Shown piece by piece: positions 34,097-42,810 of a stretch of 64,000 nucleotides of DNA. Origin of the DNA: 40CM-2-70-7 sp035631315 (GTDB lineage Bacteria > Gemmatimonadota > Gemmatimonadetes > Gemmatimonadales > GWC2-71-9); NCBI GenBank assembly GCA_035631315.1, contig DASQIZ010000020.1:1-64000 (forward strand), in the 5' to 3' direction. The notes beneath the pieces were generated by a model. It was not told the origin of the DNA, made no database searches, and was given only the letters and a program-made list of their open reading frames with translations. Within the stretch, counting starts at the first letter, position 1; the number at the start of each line of letters is the position of its first letter. The translations under genes were made by a program, and so were the position numbers.

Positions 34097-35186
34097 TCGC
34101 CGGCCCGCGCGACGGACGGCGCTGACCGAATCCCTCGCCGCGCAGGGACTCGACGCGCTGCTGATCACGTCGCGCGCGAACGTGCGGTACCTCACGGGAT
34201 TCAGCGGTTCGGCGGGGATGGCGGTGCTCACGCCCGCGGAGCTCCTGCTGGTCACGGACTTCCGGTACGACGAGCAGGCGAGGGACGAGGCAGGGAGCGC
34301 GGCCCGGGTCGAGGTCGAACGGACCAGCGTGTGGGACCGGCTCTTCCGGGAGATGGGTCGGCTTGGGCCTCTGGAAACGGTAGGGTTCGAAGGACACGCG
34401 CTGACCGTGCGCGAGGCGGAACGGCTGGTGGCGGGTGGCAAGCCCTGGCGCTGGCAGCCCGCCGGAGAGCTGGTCGAGGCGCTACGGGTCCGGAAAGATG
34501 CCGGGGAAGTGACGGCGATCCGCGAGGCGGCGGCGCTCGCGATCGAAGCGCTCCGGGCCACGCTCGCGCGGGTGCGGCCCGGGTTGACCGAGAATGAGAT
34601 CGCGGGAATGCTGGAGGGCGCGCTCCGCAGGCTCGGCAGTGAGGCGCACCCGTTCCCGACGATCGTGGCTTCAGGTCCCCGCAGCGCGTTGCCGCATGCG
34701 CGCTCGAGTGACCGCCGGGTGGCGGCCGGGGAATGGTTGTTGATCGACTACGGCGCGACGGTCGACGGATATGCATCCGACATCACGCGCACGGTGGTGG
34801 TCGGCGCGCGGGCGACGGAGGCGCAGCGGACGCTGTACGACCTCGTCGCGGGGGCGCAGCGCCGGGCTCGCGAAGGCGTGCGGGCGGGGCTCCTGGGCCG
34901 TGAGGCGGATGCGCTGGCTCGCGACCCGATTACCGCTCGGGGCTTTGGTGAGGCGTTCGGACACTCACTGGGACATGGGTTGGGGCTCGATGTGCACGAG
35001 GCGCCCAGGCTATCGAGCACGGCGGCTGAGCCTCTGCCGATCGATGCAGTGGTGACGATCGAGCCGGGCGTGTATCTCGCCGGTGAAGGCGGCGTGCGGA
35101 TCGAGGACGACGTGTGGCTGTCGGCCGAGGGGCCCGTGCTCCTGTCGGACGGGGCCACGGAACTGCTGGAACTCACGCAGGATTGA
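34086..35186 (+). CDS. M24-family Xaa-Pro aminopeptidase/dipeptidase
   Basis: 366-residue metallopeptidase cleaving X-Pro bonds. It has an N-terminal creatinase-type domain (about 1-130, ALLITSRANVRYLTGFSGS) and a pita-bread catalytic domain. Metal ligands lie in LIDYGATVDGYASDITRTV (two Asp), GHSLGHGLGLDVHE (His), VTIEPGVYL (Glu) and VRIEDDVW (Glu). The GTG 34086 start overlaps aroQ; upstream sequence in the same frame is not family-like. Often labelled pepQ or pepP; specificity is not decided here. Confidence 0.92.
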   Translation: MATDRRPARRTALTESLAAQGLDALLITSRANVRYLTGFSGSAGMAVLTPAELLLVTDFRYDEQARDEAGSAARVEVERTSVWDRLFREMGRLGPLETVGFEGHALTVREAERLVAGGKPWRWQPAGELVEALRVRKDAGEVTAIREAAALAIEALRATLARVRPGLTENEIAGMLEGALRRLGSEAHPFPTIVASGPRSALPHARSSDRRVAAGEWLLIDYGATVDGYASDITRTVVVGARATEAQRTLYDLVAGAQRRAREGVRAGLLGREADALARDPITARGFGEAFGHSLGHGLGLDVHEAPRLSSTAAEPLPIDAVVTIEPGVYLAGEGGVRIEDDVWLSAEGPVLLSDGATELLELTQD

Positions 35187-35219
35187 CGGATCAACCGGGC
35201 GGAAGCTCTATTAGGTCCA

Positions 35220-35723
35220 ATGAACCTCGACCTTATCAGCCAGCTGGTGAAAACTCTCAAGGACGCCCCGGAGCTGGGGTCCATCGAGATTCGCCGCGGG
35301 TTTCTCGGTCTCTGGGCGTCGGTCCGGGTCTCCCGGGCGGGGCACGGTGCCGGGGGGACCGCGCACGTCGTGGTGGGGAACGCGTCCGCGCCTGGTATGG
35401 CGGGCGCGCCGGTGGGCATGGCGGCGCCTGCTGCCGCGCCCGCTGCGGCTGCCGCTCCGGCGGCGGCTCCCGCGACCAACCTGGTCGAGGTCAAGTCCCC
35501 CATGGTGGGGACTTTCTATAAGTCTCCCGAACCGGGCGCCGAAGCGTACGTGAAGGTCGGGTCCCGGGTCACCACCGGGCAGGTGGTGTGCATCATCGAA
35601 GCGATGAAAATCATGAACGAGATCGAGTCCGAGGTACAGGGCGTAGTGCGCGAGGTCTGCGTCGAGAACGCCCAGCCCGTGGAGTTCGGTCAAGTCCTCT
35701 TCCGGTTGGATCCCAATGGCTGA
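35220..35723 (+). CDS. accB: Biotin carboxyl carrier protein of acetyl-CoA carboxylase
   Basis: 167-residue BCCP carrying biotin for malonyl-CoA synthesis. An N-terminal dimerisation segment precedes an Ala/Pro linker (about 65-88) and a C-terminal biotinyl domain. Lys130 in EAMKIMNEIE is the biotinylation site, and the thumb-like SPEPGAEAYVKVGS is present. ATG 35220 is 33 bases after the peptidase gene. The 3' end overlaps pilT by 8 bases, which separates it from accC. Confidence 0.96.
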   Translation: MNLDLISQLVKTLKDAPELGSIEIRRGFLGLWASVRVSRAGHGAGGTAHVVVGNASAPGMAGAPVGMAAPAAAPAAAAAPAAAPATNLVEVKSPMVGTFYKSPEPGAEAYVKVGSRVTTGQVVCIIEAMKIMNEIESEVQGVVREVCVENAQPVEFGQVLFRLDPNG

Positions 35724-36888
35724 GACTCCCGCCGCGGGCACGGCCCCGGCCTTCAATTTCAAGCAGGCCATCACGAACATGGTCCAGCGGAACGGCTCGG
35801 ACCTCCTGCTCAAGGTGGGCCGGCCCGCGACGATCCGCGTGAACGGCGACCTGGTGGCGCTGGAAACCCAGCCGCTCAAGCCGGAGGAGCTGAAGTCGCT
35901 CGCCGAGCAGATCATGACGCCGCGGCAGGTGAAGGAATTCGCCGAGCACAAGGAAGCGGACTTCGCGATCGGGGTGCCGGGCGTGGGCCGGTTCCGGACC
36001 AACGTCTACCAGCAGCGCGGCACCGTCGCCTTTGCCTTCCGCGCCATTCCGTACGAAGTGAAGACGGTGAAGGACCTGGCGCTGCCGGGCGTGCTCGAAG
36101 AAATCGCGCTGAAGCCGCGCGGGCTGGTGCTGGTGACGGGTGTGACCGGGTCCGGGAAATCCACCGCGCTCGCGGCGCTCATCAACCACATCAACCTGAA
36201 CCGCCGGGTCAACATCATCACCATCGAAGACCCGATCGAGTTCCTGCACCGCGACAACCTGGCGAACATCTCGCAGCGTGAGGTCGGCAACGACACACTG
36301 TCGTTCGGCTCCGCGCTGCGCCACGTGCTGCGGCAGGACCCCGACGTCATCCTGATCGGCGAAATCCGAGACATGGAGACGCTGGACACGGCGCTCAAGG
36401 CCGCGGACACCGGACACCTGGTGTTCTCGACGCTGCACACGACCGACGCGACGCAGTCCATCAACCGCGTGATCTCGTTCTTTCCACCCCACCAGCACGA
36501 CGAAGTGCGTCACCTTCTGTCGACGGCGCTGCAGGCGGTGGTTTCGCTCCGCCTGGTCCCGCGCAAGGACGGAAAGGGACGCGTGCCCGCGGCGGAAGTC
36601 CTGATCAACACCGCGACGGTGCAGGACAACATCCGCGACCTCACCAAGGCGCTCGCCATTCCGGACTTGATCGCCGAAGGGTCGGTGCAGTACGGGATGC
36701 AGTCCTTCGACCAGTCGCTGTTCGGCTGGTACCAGCAGGGCGTCGTGAGCTACGAGAGCGCGCTCTTCTATGCTTCGAACCCCAGCGAGTTCGCGCTGAA
36801 GGTGTCAGGGGTGGATTCGCAGGCGAGCCGTGCCTTCGGCGGATCCGCCGGTGGCGGCGCCGGCGGCGCGATCGACTTGACTCCCTGA
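35716..36888 (+). CDS. pilT: PilT-family type IV pilus retraction ATPase
   Basis: 390-residue hexameric ATPase that retracts type IV pili. It has an N-terminal PAS-like domain (about 15-115), Walker A GVTGSGKS at 142-149, Asp box ITIEDPIEFLH, Walker B region RQDPDVILIGEIRDMET and the His box STLHTTDATQSINR. The AIRNLIR-type motif near 315 reads VQDNIRDLTKA, more PilU/variant-like. It lies between accB and accC with an 8-base overlap upstream and a TGATG junction downstream. No other pilus genes are in the window. Confidence 0.93.
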   Translation: MAETPAAGTAPAFNFKQAITNMVQRNGSDLLLKVGRPATIRVNGDLVALETQPLKPEELKSLAEQIMTPRQVKEFAEHKEADFAIGVPGVGRFRTNVYQQRGTVAFAFRAIPYEVKTVKDLALPGVLEEIALKPRGLVLVTGVTGSGKSTALAALINHINLNRRVNIITIEDPIEFLHRDNLANISQREVGNDTLSFGSALRHVLRQDPDVILIGEIRDMETLDTALKAADTGHLVFSTLHTTDATQSINRVISFFPPHQHDEVRHLLSTALQAVVSLRLVPRKDGKGRVPAAEVLINTATVQDNIRDLTKALAIPDLIAEGSVQYGMQSFDQSLFGWYQQGVVSYESALFYASNPSEFALKVSGVDSQASRAFGGSAGGGAGGAIDLTP

Positions 36889-38240
36889 TGTTCAAAAAAG
36901 TTCTCATCGCCAACCGCGGGGAGATCGCCCTGCGGGTGATCCGCGCGTGCAAGGAGCTCGGACTCGCGACGGTCGCCGTGTATTCCGAGGCGGACCGGGA
37001 GTGTCTGCACGTGCGGTTCGCGGACGACGACGTCTGCATCGGGCGCGCGCCGGGCCGTGAGAGCTATCTCAACATTCCCCGCATCATCGCCGCCGCCGAG
37101 ATCACGGGCGCTGACGCGATCCATCCGGGATACGGCTTCCTCGCCGAGAATCCCGAGTTTGCGGACATCGTCCGGGCATCGAACATCACGTTCATCGGTC
37201 CGACACCCGATCAGATCCGCCAGATGGGCGACAAGGCGGTCGCGCGCAGCATTGCGCAGAAGGTCAAGATTCCGACGGTGCCGGGGTCCCCGGGTCCGGT
37301 GAGCTCGGTGGACGAAGGGCTCGAGTTCGGGAACAAGATCGGCTTTCCGGTCATCATCAAGGCGGCGGCCGGCGGCGGCGGAAAGGGCATGCGGGTCGCG
37401 AACGACCCCGACTCGTTCGTGAAGAGCTACAACCTGGCGCGACAGGAGGCGCTCGCCGCCTTCGGTTCCGATCAGGTCTACATCGAGAAGTATCTCGCCC
37501 GGCCACGCCACGTCGAAATCCAGGTCATGGGCGACACCCATGGCCGCGTGATGCATCTCTGTGAACGGGACTGCTCCATTCAACGCCGTCATCAGAAGCT
37601 GGTCGAAGAGGCCCCGTCGCCGGCGCTGAGTCAGGAGCTGCGCCTCAAGATGGGCCAGTCCGCCGTCACCGCGGCGGAAGCGATCAATTACGTCGGGGCC
37701 GGCACCGTCGAGTTTCTCCTCGACGAGGACGGGTCCTTCTACTTCATGGAGATGAACACCCGGATCCAGGTCGAGCATCCGGTGACGGAGATGTGCACCA
37801 ACTTCGATCTGGTGAAGGAGCAGATCCGCGTCGCGGCGGGTGAGCCGCTGAAGCTGAAGCTCGAAGGGAGCCGGCTGCGCGGACACGCGATCGAATGCCG
37901 CGTGAACGCCGAGGACCCGTTCCGGAACTTCCAGCCCTGCCCGGGACACATCAGCGCCTACCATCCCCCCGGTGGTCCCGGAGTCCGCGTGGACACGCAC
38001 ATCTACGACGGCTACACGGTGCCCCCGTACTACGATTCCCTTCTGGCCAAGGTGATCGTGCACGGGAACACCCGTGAGGAAGCGCTCGCCCGCATGCGCC
38101 AGGCGCTCGACTCGTTTATCATTGAAGGCGTGACCACGACCATCCCCTTCCTGGGCCGCATCATGCGCCATCCGGACTTCATCGCCGGGAAGGTCGACAC
38201 CAAATTCCTCGAGCGGCAGCCGCAACTCTTTACAGAATGA
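36888..38240 (+). CDS. accC: Acetyl-CoA carboxylase biotin carboxylase subunit
   Basis: Biotin carboxylase, 450 residues, ATP-grasp fold, carboxylating biotin on AccB. KVLIANRGEIALRVIRACKE opens the protein; AAAGGGGKGMRV is the ATP-binding glycine loop; FYFMEMNTRIQVEHPVTEM and the Cys/Glu-rich RDCSIQRRHQKLVEEAPSP are conserved. ATG 36888 shares its A with the pilT stop. The stop overlaps comB (ATGA). Confidence 0.97.
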   Translation: MFKKVLIANRGEIALRVIRACKELGLATVAVYSEADRECLHVRFADDDVCIGRAPGRESYLNIPRIIAAAEITGADAIHPGYGFLAENPEFADIVRASNITFIGPTPDQIRQMGDKAVARSIAQKVKIPTVPGSPGPVSSVDEGLEFGNKIGFPVIIKAAAGGGGKGMRVANDPDSFVKSYNLARQEALAAFGSDQVYIEKYLARPRHVEIQVMGDTHGRVMHLCERDCSIQRRHQKLVEEAPSPALSQELRLKMGQSAVTAAEAINYVGAGTVEFLLDEDGSFYFMEMNTRIQVEHPVTEMCTNFDLVKEQIRVAAGEPLKLKLEGSRLRGHAIECRVNAEDPFRNFQPCPGHISAYHPPGGPGVRVDTHIYDGYTVPPYYDSLLAKVIVHGNTREEALARMRQALDSFIIEGVTTTIPFLGRIMRHPDFIAGKVDTKFLERQPQLFTE

Positions 38241-38953
38241 AGATCGACGTGCTCTTCACCCCGCTCGGCCTCTCCGGAGAGGTCCCGGGCCGGGCGGTGG
38301 TCGTTCTCGATGTCCTCCGGTCCACCACCACCATCGTGATGGCCCTCGCCAACGGCGCGAAGGCCGTGGTCCCTGCCGCTTCCACCGAAGAGGCGGTTCG
38401 GATGACGTCCAACTTGCAAAAGGATGCCTTCCTGCTCGCCGGCGAGAAGAAATCCCTCAAGATTCCGGGCTTCGCGCTCGGGAATTCGCCGCGGGAGATG
38501 ACCCCCGAGGCGGTGGCGGGCAAGACGCTTTTCCTGGCGACCACCAACGGCACGCCGGCGCTCGTCGCCTGCGCCGACAGCGGCACGGTGCTGATCGGCG
38601 GAGCGATCAATTTCACCGCGCTCGCGGACCGCGCCCGGGAGTTGTTCACCACCCAGGGCGAGCTGGTCATCGTCTGTGCCGGCAGGGAAGGGCGGTTCGC
38701 GCTTGAAGACGCCTATACGGCGGGCCGGATCGTGAAGGCGGTGAAGAAGGGCATCCGGAAGCTCGCGTTGAATGACGCCGCCACCGTCGCGCTCGGCCTC
38801 ACGACCGAGTACACGACGTGGGGCGCGGCGTTCGAAGCGTCCGACGCGGCGCGCCAGCTCATGGACGCCGACCTCGGCGACGATGTCGCCTTCTGCGCGA
38901 AGGCCGATCGCTGTGCCGTCGTTCCCACCTACGCGGACCGCCGCATCACGTGA
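38237..38953 (+). CDS. comB: 2-phosphosulfolactate phosphatase family protein
   Basis: 238-residue ComB-family protein. In methanogens ComB removes phosphate from 2-phosphosulfolactate in coenzyme M synthesis; many bacteria carry homologues of unclear role. DVLRSTTTIVMALANGAK, LFLATTNGTPALVACA and VCAGREGRFALEDAYTAG are typical family blocks. It is coupled by 4-base overlaps to accC upstream and ftsK downstream. No other coenzyme M-related genes are present, so the substrate is uncertain. Confidence 0.88.
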   Translation: MKIDVLFTPLGLSGEVPGRAVVVLDVLRSTTTIVMALANGAKAVVPAASTEEAVRMTSNLQKDAFLLAGEKKSLKIPGFALGNSPREMTPEAVAGKTLFLATTNGTPALVACADSGTVLIGGAINFTALADRARELFTTQGELVIVCAGREGRFALEDAYTAGRIVKAVKKGIRKLALNDAATVALGLTTEYTTWGAAFEASDAARQLMDADLGDDVAFCAKADRCAVVPTYADRRIT

Positions 38954-41172
38954 ATAACCGAGCGCGCGAAGAGCTGGTGGGCATCGGGGCCCTGGTCATC
39001 GGCCTCTTCCTTGGACTCACCCTCGCGCCCTGGCACGTCACCGGAAACATCGGCACCGCCGTCGGCGGCGGGCTCTGGAAGGCCTTCGGGATCGGCTCCG
39101 TCGTCATCCCGGTACTTGGCATCGGCTGGGCGCTCGCCGCATTCGGGCGGCTGGGCTCGGTGTCGAGCCCCAGGGCGGCCATCCTCTTTGCGGGGCTGAT
39201 CGTGCTGTTGCCGTACGCCGTGGCGGTGGTGAGCGGCGTCGCCGTCGCGTACCTCCCCGACTACGCCCTGTGGACGTCGTCGCAGCGCCTCGTGGGCCTC
39301 GTGCCCGCCTTCTTTGCCGAGGTCGCTGAGCGCACGACCGGGCCCGCGGGCGCTTCACTCATCGGACTCTTCGCCCTCTCGGCGCTCGGCGTTTTTACCG
39401 TCGGATGGCATCCGCTCGCACTGCTCCGGGCGCGGCGAGAGGATGAAGCGAAGGGGAAGAAGCGGGATTCGGGATTCGGGATTGGGGATTCGCAAAAAAT
39501 TCCGAAGAAGCGTGCACCAGTCCCGCTCGAGGAGCCCGAAGGCGCTCCCCAATCCCCACTCCCGAATCCCCAATCCCCGAAACTGCGGAAGCCGAAGCCC
39601 GCTCCGAAGCCCGCGCCCAAACCTGCGCCCCCCCCGCCCGAGGGATCGCTGCTCCCGCCCATCGAGATTTTGAACGAGCCGGCCGCGGAATCAGCGGATG
39701 TCGGGATTGCGCAGATCGACGAGATGGGGCAGCGCCTGATCCAGACGCTGGAAACGTTCCGGGTCGGTGGCCGGATCGCGGATCGCACGATCGGTCCCGT
39801 GGTCACGCGATTCGAAATCGAGCCGGGCGCGGGCGTGAAGGTGGGGCGCATCTCCGGCCTCGCCGACGACCTCGCGCTGGCCATGAAGGCGCAGTCGCTC
39901 CGAATCCTGGCGCCGATCCCCGGCAAGGCGGCGGTGGGCATCGAGGTGCCCAATCCGCACCCGCGGATGGTCGTGCTGCGCGAGCTCATTTCCACCGCGG
40001 AGTTCCGGGCCGAGCGGATTCTGCCGGTGGCGCTCGGGCGCAACATCGAAGGCGAAGAGGTGGTCGCGGATCTCGCCAAGATGCCGCACCTCCTGCTGGC
40101 GGGGCAGACGGGATCCGGGAAATCCGTCTGCATCAACACCATCATCACCAGTCTCGTCTATTCGCATCCGCCGGAGCGCCTGAAGCTCCTGATGATCGAT
40201 CCGAAGATGGTCGAGCTCTCGATTTACGCCTCCCTCCCGCACCTCGGCCTGCCGGTGGTGACGAACCACCACAAGGCCGCGACGGTGTTCAAATGGGCGG
40301 TGTGGGAGATGGACCGGCGCTACAAACTCCTGCACGCGAATCATGCGCGGAACGTCATCGACTTCAACAAGAAGGTGATGGAAAAGAAACCGCTCAAAGG
40401 ACCGCGCGAGACGCTGGCCACCCAGGCCGGCGTGCAGAAGGAGATGCCATTCGACGGCGAGTACGCCGACGGCATCCTGCCGTACATCGTCCTCATCGTG
40501 GACGAGCTGGCCGACCTGATGCTGACGGTCCAGGGGGAGATCGAGACCCCACTCGCGCAGCTGGCGCAGAAGGCGCGCGCCATCGGCATTCACCTCCTGC
40601 TCGCGACGCAGCGGCCCTCGGTCAACGTCATCACCGGCGTCATCAAGGCGAACTTCCCCTGCCGGATCGGCTTCCGCGTCGCGTCCAAGGTCGACAGCCG
40701 GACCATCCTCGATCAGAATGGCGCCGAGTCACTCCTCGGCAACGGGGACATGCTGTTCCTGCCGCCGGGGAAGAGCGAACCGGTCCGTGTGCAGGGCGCG
40801 TACATCTCGACGGATGAGACCGAGCGTCTGATGAAATGGTTCGACGATCACCGAACGAGCCAGGAGGCGCCGGCGTCGGTGATCGAAGCACAGGTCGATG
40901 CCATCCGGGCGCAGGAAGTGGCGGAGGCCGGAGGTGGCGACGGGGAGCCGGGCGAGATGGGCGAGCGCGATCCGCTCTTCCGTCAGGCCGCCGAGGTCTG
41001 CATTCAGAACCAGCTCGGCTCGACGTCTCTCCTGCAGCGGCGGATGAGCATCGGGTACGGCCGCGCCGCGCGCATCATCGATCAGCTCGAGATGGCGGGC
41101 GTGCTCGGACCGGCGAATGGATCGAAGCCGCGAGACGTGCTCGTTGGGATCGAGGACCTCGAAGGGATCTAG
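38950..41172 (+). CDS. ftsK: DNA translocase FtsK/SpoIIIE
   Basis: Septal DNA pump of 740 residues coordinating chromosome segregation with division. About four N-terminal TM helices (14-150) lead to a short linker (about 165-240). That linker is built largely from an inverted pair of GGGATTN repeats, read as DSGFGIGDSQ and SPLPNPQSPK. The motor domain has Walker A GQTGSGKS (385-392), LMIDPKMVELS and VDELADLMLT. The C-terminal gamma winged helix (about 675-735, GSTSLLQRRMSIGYGRAARI) recognises KOPS-like sites. GTG 38950 overlaps comB. Confidence 0.95.
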   Translation: MNNRAREELVGIGALVIGLFLGLTLAPWHVTGNIGTAVGGGLWKAFGIGSVVIPVLGIGWALAAFGRLGSVSSPRAAILFAGLIVLLPYAVAVVSGVAVAYLPDYALWTSSQRLVGLVPAFFAEVAERTTGPAGASLIGLFALSALGVFTVGWHPLALLRARREDEAKGKKRDSGFGIGDSQKIPKKRAPVPLEEPEGAPQSPLPNPQSPKLRKPKPAPKPAPKPAPPPPEGSLLPPIEILNEPAAESADVGIAQIDEMGQRLIQTLETFRVGGRIADRTIGPVVTRFEIEPGAGVKVGRISGLADDLALAMKAQSLRILAPIPGKAAVGIEVPNPHPRMVVLRELISTAEFRAERILPVALGRNIEGEEVVADLAKMPHLLLAGQTGSGKSVCINTIITSLVYSHPPERLKLLMIDPKMVELSIYASLPHLGLPVVTNHHKAATVFKWAVWEMDRRYKLLHANHARNVIDFNKKVMEKKPLKGPRETLATQAGVQKEMPFDGEYADGILPYIVLIVDELADLMLTVQGEIETPLAQLAQKARAIGIHLLLATQRPSVNVITGVIKANFPCRIGFRVASKVDSRTILDQNGAESLLGNGDMLFLPPGKSEPVRVQGAYISTDETERLMKWFDDHRTSQEAPASVIEAQVDAIRAQEVAEAGGGDGEPGEMGERDPLFRQAAEVCIQNQLGSTSLLQRRMSIGYGRAARIIDQLEMAGVLGPANGSKPRDVLVGIEDLEGI
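39464..39492 (+). repeat. GGGATTN heptamer array, left arm (ftsK linker)
   Basis: Four tandem heptamers GGGATTC, GGGATTC, GGGATTG, GGGATTC within the ftsK linker coding sequence. It pairs with the opposite-strand array at 39547-39579. Confidence 0.85.
39547..39579 (-). repeat. GGGATTN array, right arm (ftsK linker)
   Basis: Reads AATCCCC / CCCGAAT on the plus strand, the reverse orientation of 39464-39492, separated by 54 bases. The gene stays in frame through both arms. Confidence 0.85.
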
Positions 41173-41181
41173 AGGCAGAGA

Positions 41182-41205
41182 CGTCGAGCAACAGGCGTCG
41201 AGCAA
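41182..41205 (+). repeat. Short direct repeat after ftsK
   Basis: CGTCGAGCAA occurs at 41182-41191 and again at 41196-41205 in the 63-base gap between ftsK and yraN. No partner in inverted orientation was seen. Confidence 0.5.
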
Positions 41206-41235
41206 AAACGTACCAACGCGCGTTAATTCGGTTAC

Positions 41236-41661
41236 GTGAAGTCATTCCGTTGCCGTAGGTTGCTCCCCGTGAGCTCCGGGGTACGAAGCGATCCAGAGAC
41301 TTGGGAAGATCCGCGGCACCGGGAAGGATTGGCGGGGGAGCTGCAGGCAATCGAGTTCCTGAGATCCCAGGGATGGACGCTGATCGCGCACCGGTGGCGC
41401 GTCGGGCGGATCGAAATCGACGTGGTGGTGCGTCGTGGGAAGCTGGTGGCGTTCGTCGAAGTGAAAACGAGGCGGGGAGATGCCTTCGGGCACCCGTTCG
41501 AAGCGGTAACCGGTGCCAAGCGCCGCGAGATCGTTAAAGCGGCCCGAGCTTGGACGGACCGGCACGGCGCACCGGACGATCTCTACCGATTCGACTGTAT
41601 CGCCATACAGAACAACAAGTTGACACACCTTGAGGACGCGTTCAGGCCCGGTTGGCGCTAG
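41236..41661 (+). CDS. yraN: YraN/UPF0102 nuclease-like protein
   Basis: 141-residue UPF0102 protein with a restriction-endonuclease-like fold signature: GELQAIEFLRSQGWTLIAHRW, then the metal-binding Glu/Asp in EIDVVVRRGKLVAFVEVKTR. The cellular role is not settled. GTG 41236 is used here; GTG 41269 in the same frame would remove 11 residues outside the conserved domain. It stands alone between ftsK and recA. Confidence 0.88.
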   Translation: MKSFRCRRLLPVSSGVRSDPETWEDPRHREGLAGELQAIEFLRSQGWTLIAHRWRVGRIEIDVVVRRGKLVAFVEVKTRRGDAFGHPFEAVTGAKRREIVKAARAWTDRHGAPDDLYRFDCIAIQNNKLTHLEDAFRPGWR

Positions 41662-41681
41662 ACAGCACTTCGGCTTATATT
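41652..41681 (+). promoter_or_regulatory. Possible recA promoter
   Basis: TTGGCG (41652-41657), an 18-base spacer and TATATT (41676-41681) precede recA by 34 bases. The -10 is good; the -35 matches at four of six positions and lies in the end of yraN. Confidence 0.5.
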
Positions 41682-41696
41682 CGGGTCACACCCGAA
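41680..41696. promoter_or_regulatory. Perfect 7-bp palindrome just downstream of the recA -10
   Basis: TTCGGGT-CAC-ACCCGAA, a perfect inverted repeat with a 3-base centre, overlaps the end of the -10 hexamer and the expected transcription start. The position suits a repressor operator, conceivably for SOS control; it does not match the GAAC-N4-GTTC or E. coli LexA box. An RNA hairpin is the alternative. Confidence 0.5.
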
Positions 41697-41715
41697 AGCA
41701 CGAGGCGCTTTACCA

Positions 41716-42810
41716 ATGATGACGAGGACTCCTGTGGCGTCGGACCCCCAAGAAAACCCGAAGATGACGGATGACCGCCGGAAGGCGCTCAACCTCGCCA
41801 TTACTCAGATCGAGAAGAGCATCGGCAAGGGCGCGATCATGCGGATGGGCGCCGAAACCCGTGTCCGGGTGGAGGCCATCCCGACCGGCGCCATCAACCT
41901 CGACGCGGCCATCGGCATCGGCGGTATCCCCCGCGGCAGGGTCACCGAGATCTACGGTCCTGAATCGAGCGGCAAGACCACACTCGCCCTGCATGTCGTT
42001 TCCCGCGCGCAGCGGGCTGGCGGCGCGGCCGCCTACATCGATGCGGAGCATGCGCTCGACGTCGAGTATGCCAAGAAGCTGGGCGTCGACATCGACAATC
42101 TCCTCGTCTCCCAGCCCGACACGGGGGAGCAGGCACTCGAGATCTGCGAGATCCTGGTGCGCTCCGGGGCGGTGGACGTCGTCGTGGTTGACTCCGTCGC
42201 CGCGCTCGTCCCGAAGGCGGAAATCGAAGGCGAGATGGGCGATTCCCACATGGGTTTGCAGGCCCGGCTGATGAGCCAGGCCCTCCGCAAGCTCGCGGGC
42301 GCCATCAATCGCTCCCGGTGCGCCGTGATCTTCATCAATCAGCTCCGTGAGAAGATCGGCGTCATGTTCGGAAATCCGGAAACCACCACCGGTGGCCGCG
42401 CACTCAAGTTCTACGCGTCCCTCCGCCTCGATGTCCGGCGCATCGGTCCCGTGAAGGAGCGCGAGACCGTGATCGGGAACCACGTGCGCGTGAAGGTCGT
42501 GAAGAACAAGGTGGCGCCGCCATTCCGTCAAGCCGAGTTCGACTTGATGTTCGACGAGGGGATCAGCCACGAATCTCTGTTGGTGGACATCGCCGCGGAG
42601 AACGGCATCATCGAGAAGGCCGGCGCGTGGTACGCCTACGGCAAGGAGCGGATCGGGCAGGGCCGCGAAAATGCCAAGATGTACCTGAAGGACCACCCCG
42701 AGATGGCGCTCGAGATCGAGGCCAAGGTGAAGGAAGTGCTCGGGATGAATCGCCCGGCCGGGACGGCCGGCACGGGCGCCGACGAGGAGGCCCCTGCGGC
42801 GGAGGAGTAG
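41716..42810 (+). CDS. recA: Recombinase RecA
   Basis: Strand-exchange recombinase and SOS co-protease, 364 residues. Walker A GPESSGKTT is at 81-89; DAEHALD, VVVDSVAALVPKAEIEGEMGD, the DNA-binding loop around MGLQARLMSQALRKL and FINQLREKIGVMFGNPETTTGG are standard. The first ATG (41716, GAGG at 41702-41705) adds a 16-residue tail before MTDDRRKALNLAITQIEK; ATG 41764 is the alternative start. The C-terminal tail is acidic. The stop overlaps recX. Confidence 0.98.
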   Translation: MMTRTPVASDPQENPKMTDDRRKALNLAITQIEKSIGKGAIMRMGAETRVRVEAIPTGAINLDAAIGIGGIPRGRVTEIYGPESSGKTTLALHVVSRAQRAGGAAAYIDAEHALDVEYAKKLGVDIDNLLVSQPDTGEQALEICEILVRSGAVDVVVVDSVAALVPKAEIEGEMGDSHMGLQARLMSQALRKLAGAINRSRCAVIFINQLREKIGVMFGNPETTTGGRALKFYASLRLDVRRIGPVKERETVIGNHVRVKVVKNKVAPPFRQAEFDLMFDEGISHESLLVDIAAENGIIEKAGAWYAYGKERIGQGRENAKMYLKDHPEMALEIEAKVKEVLGMNRPAGTAGTGADEEAPAAEE

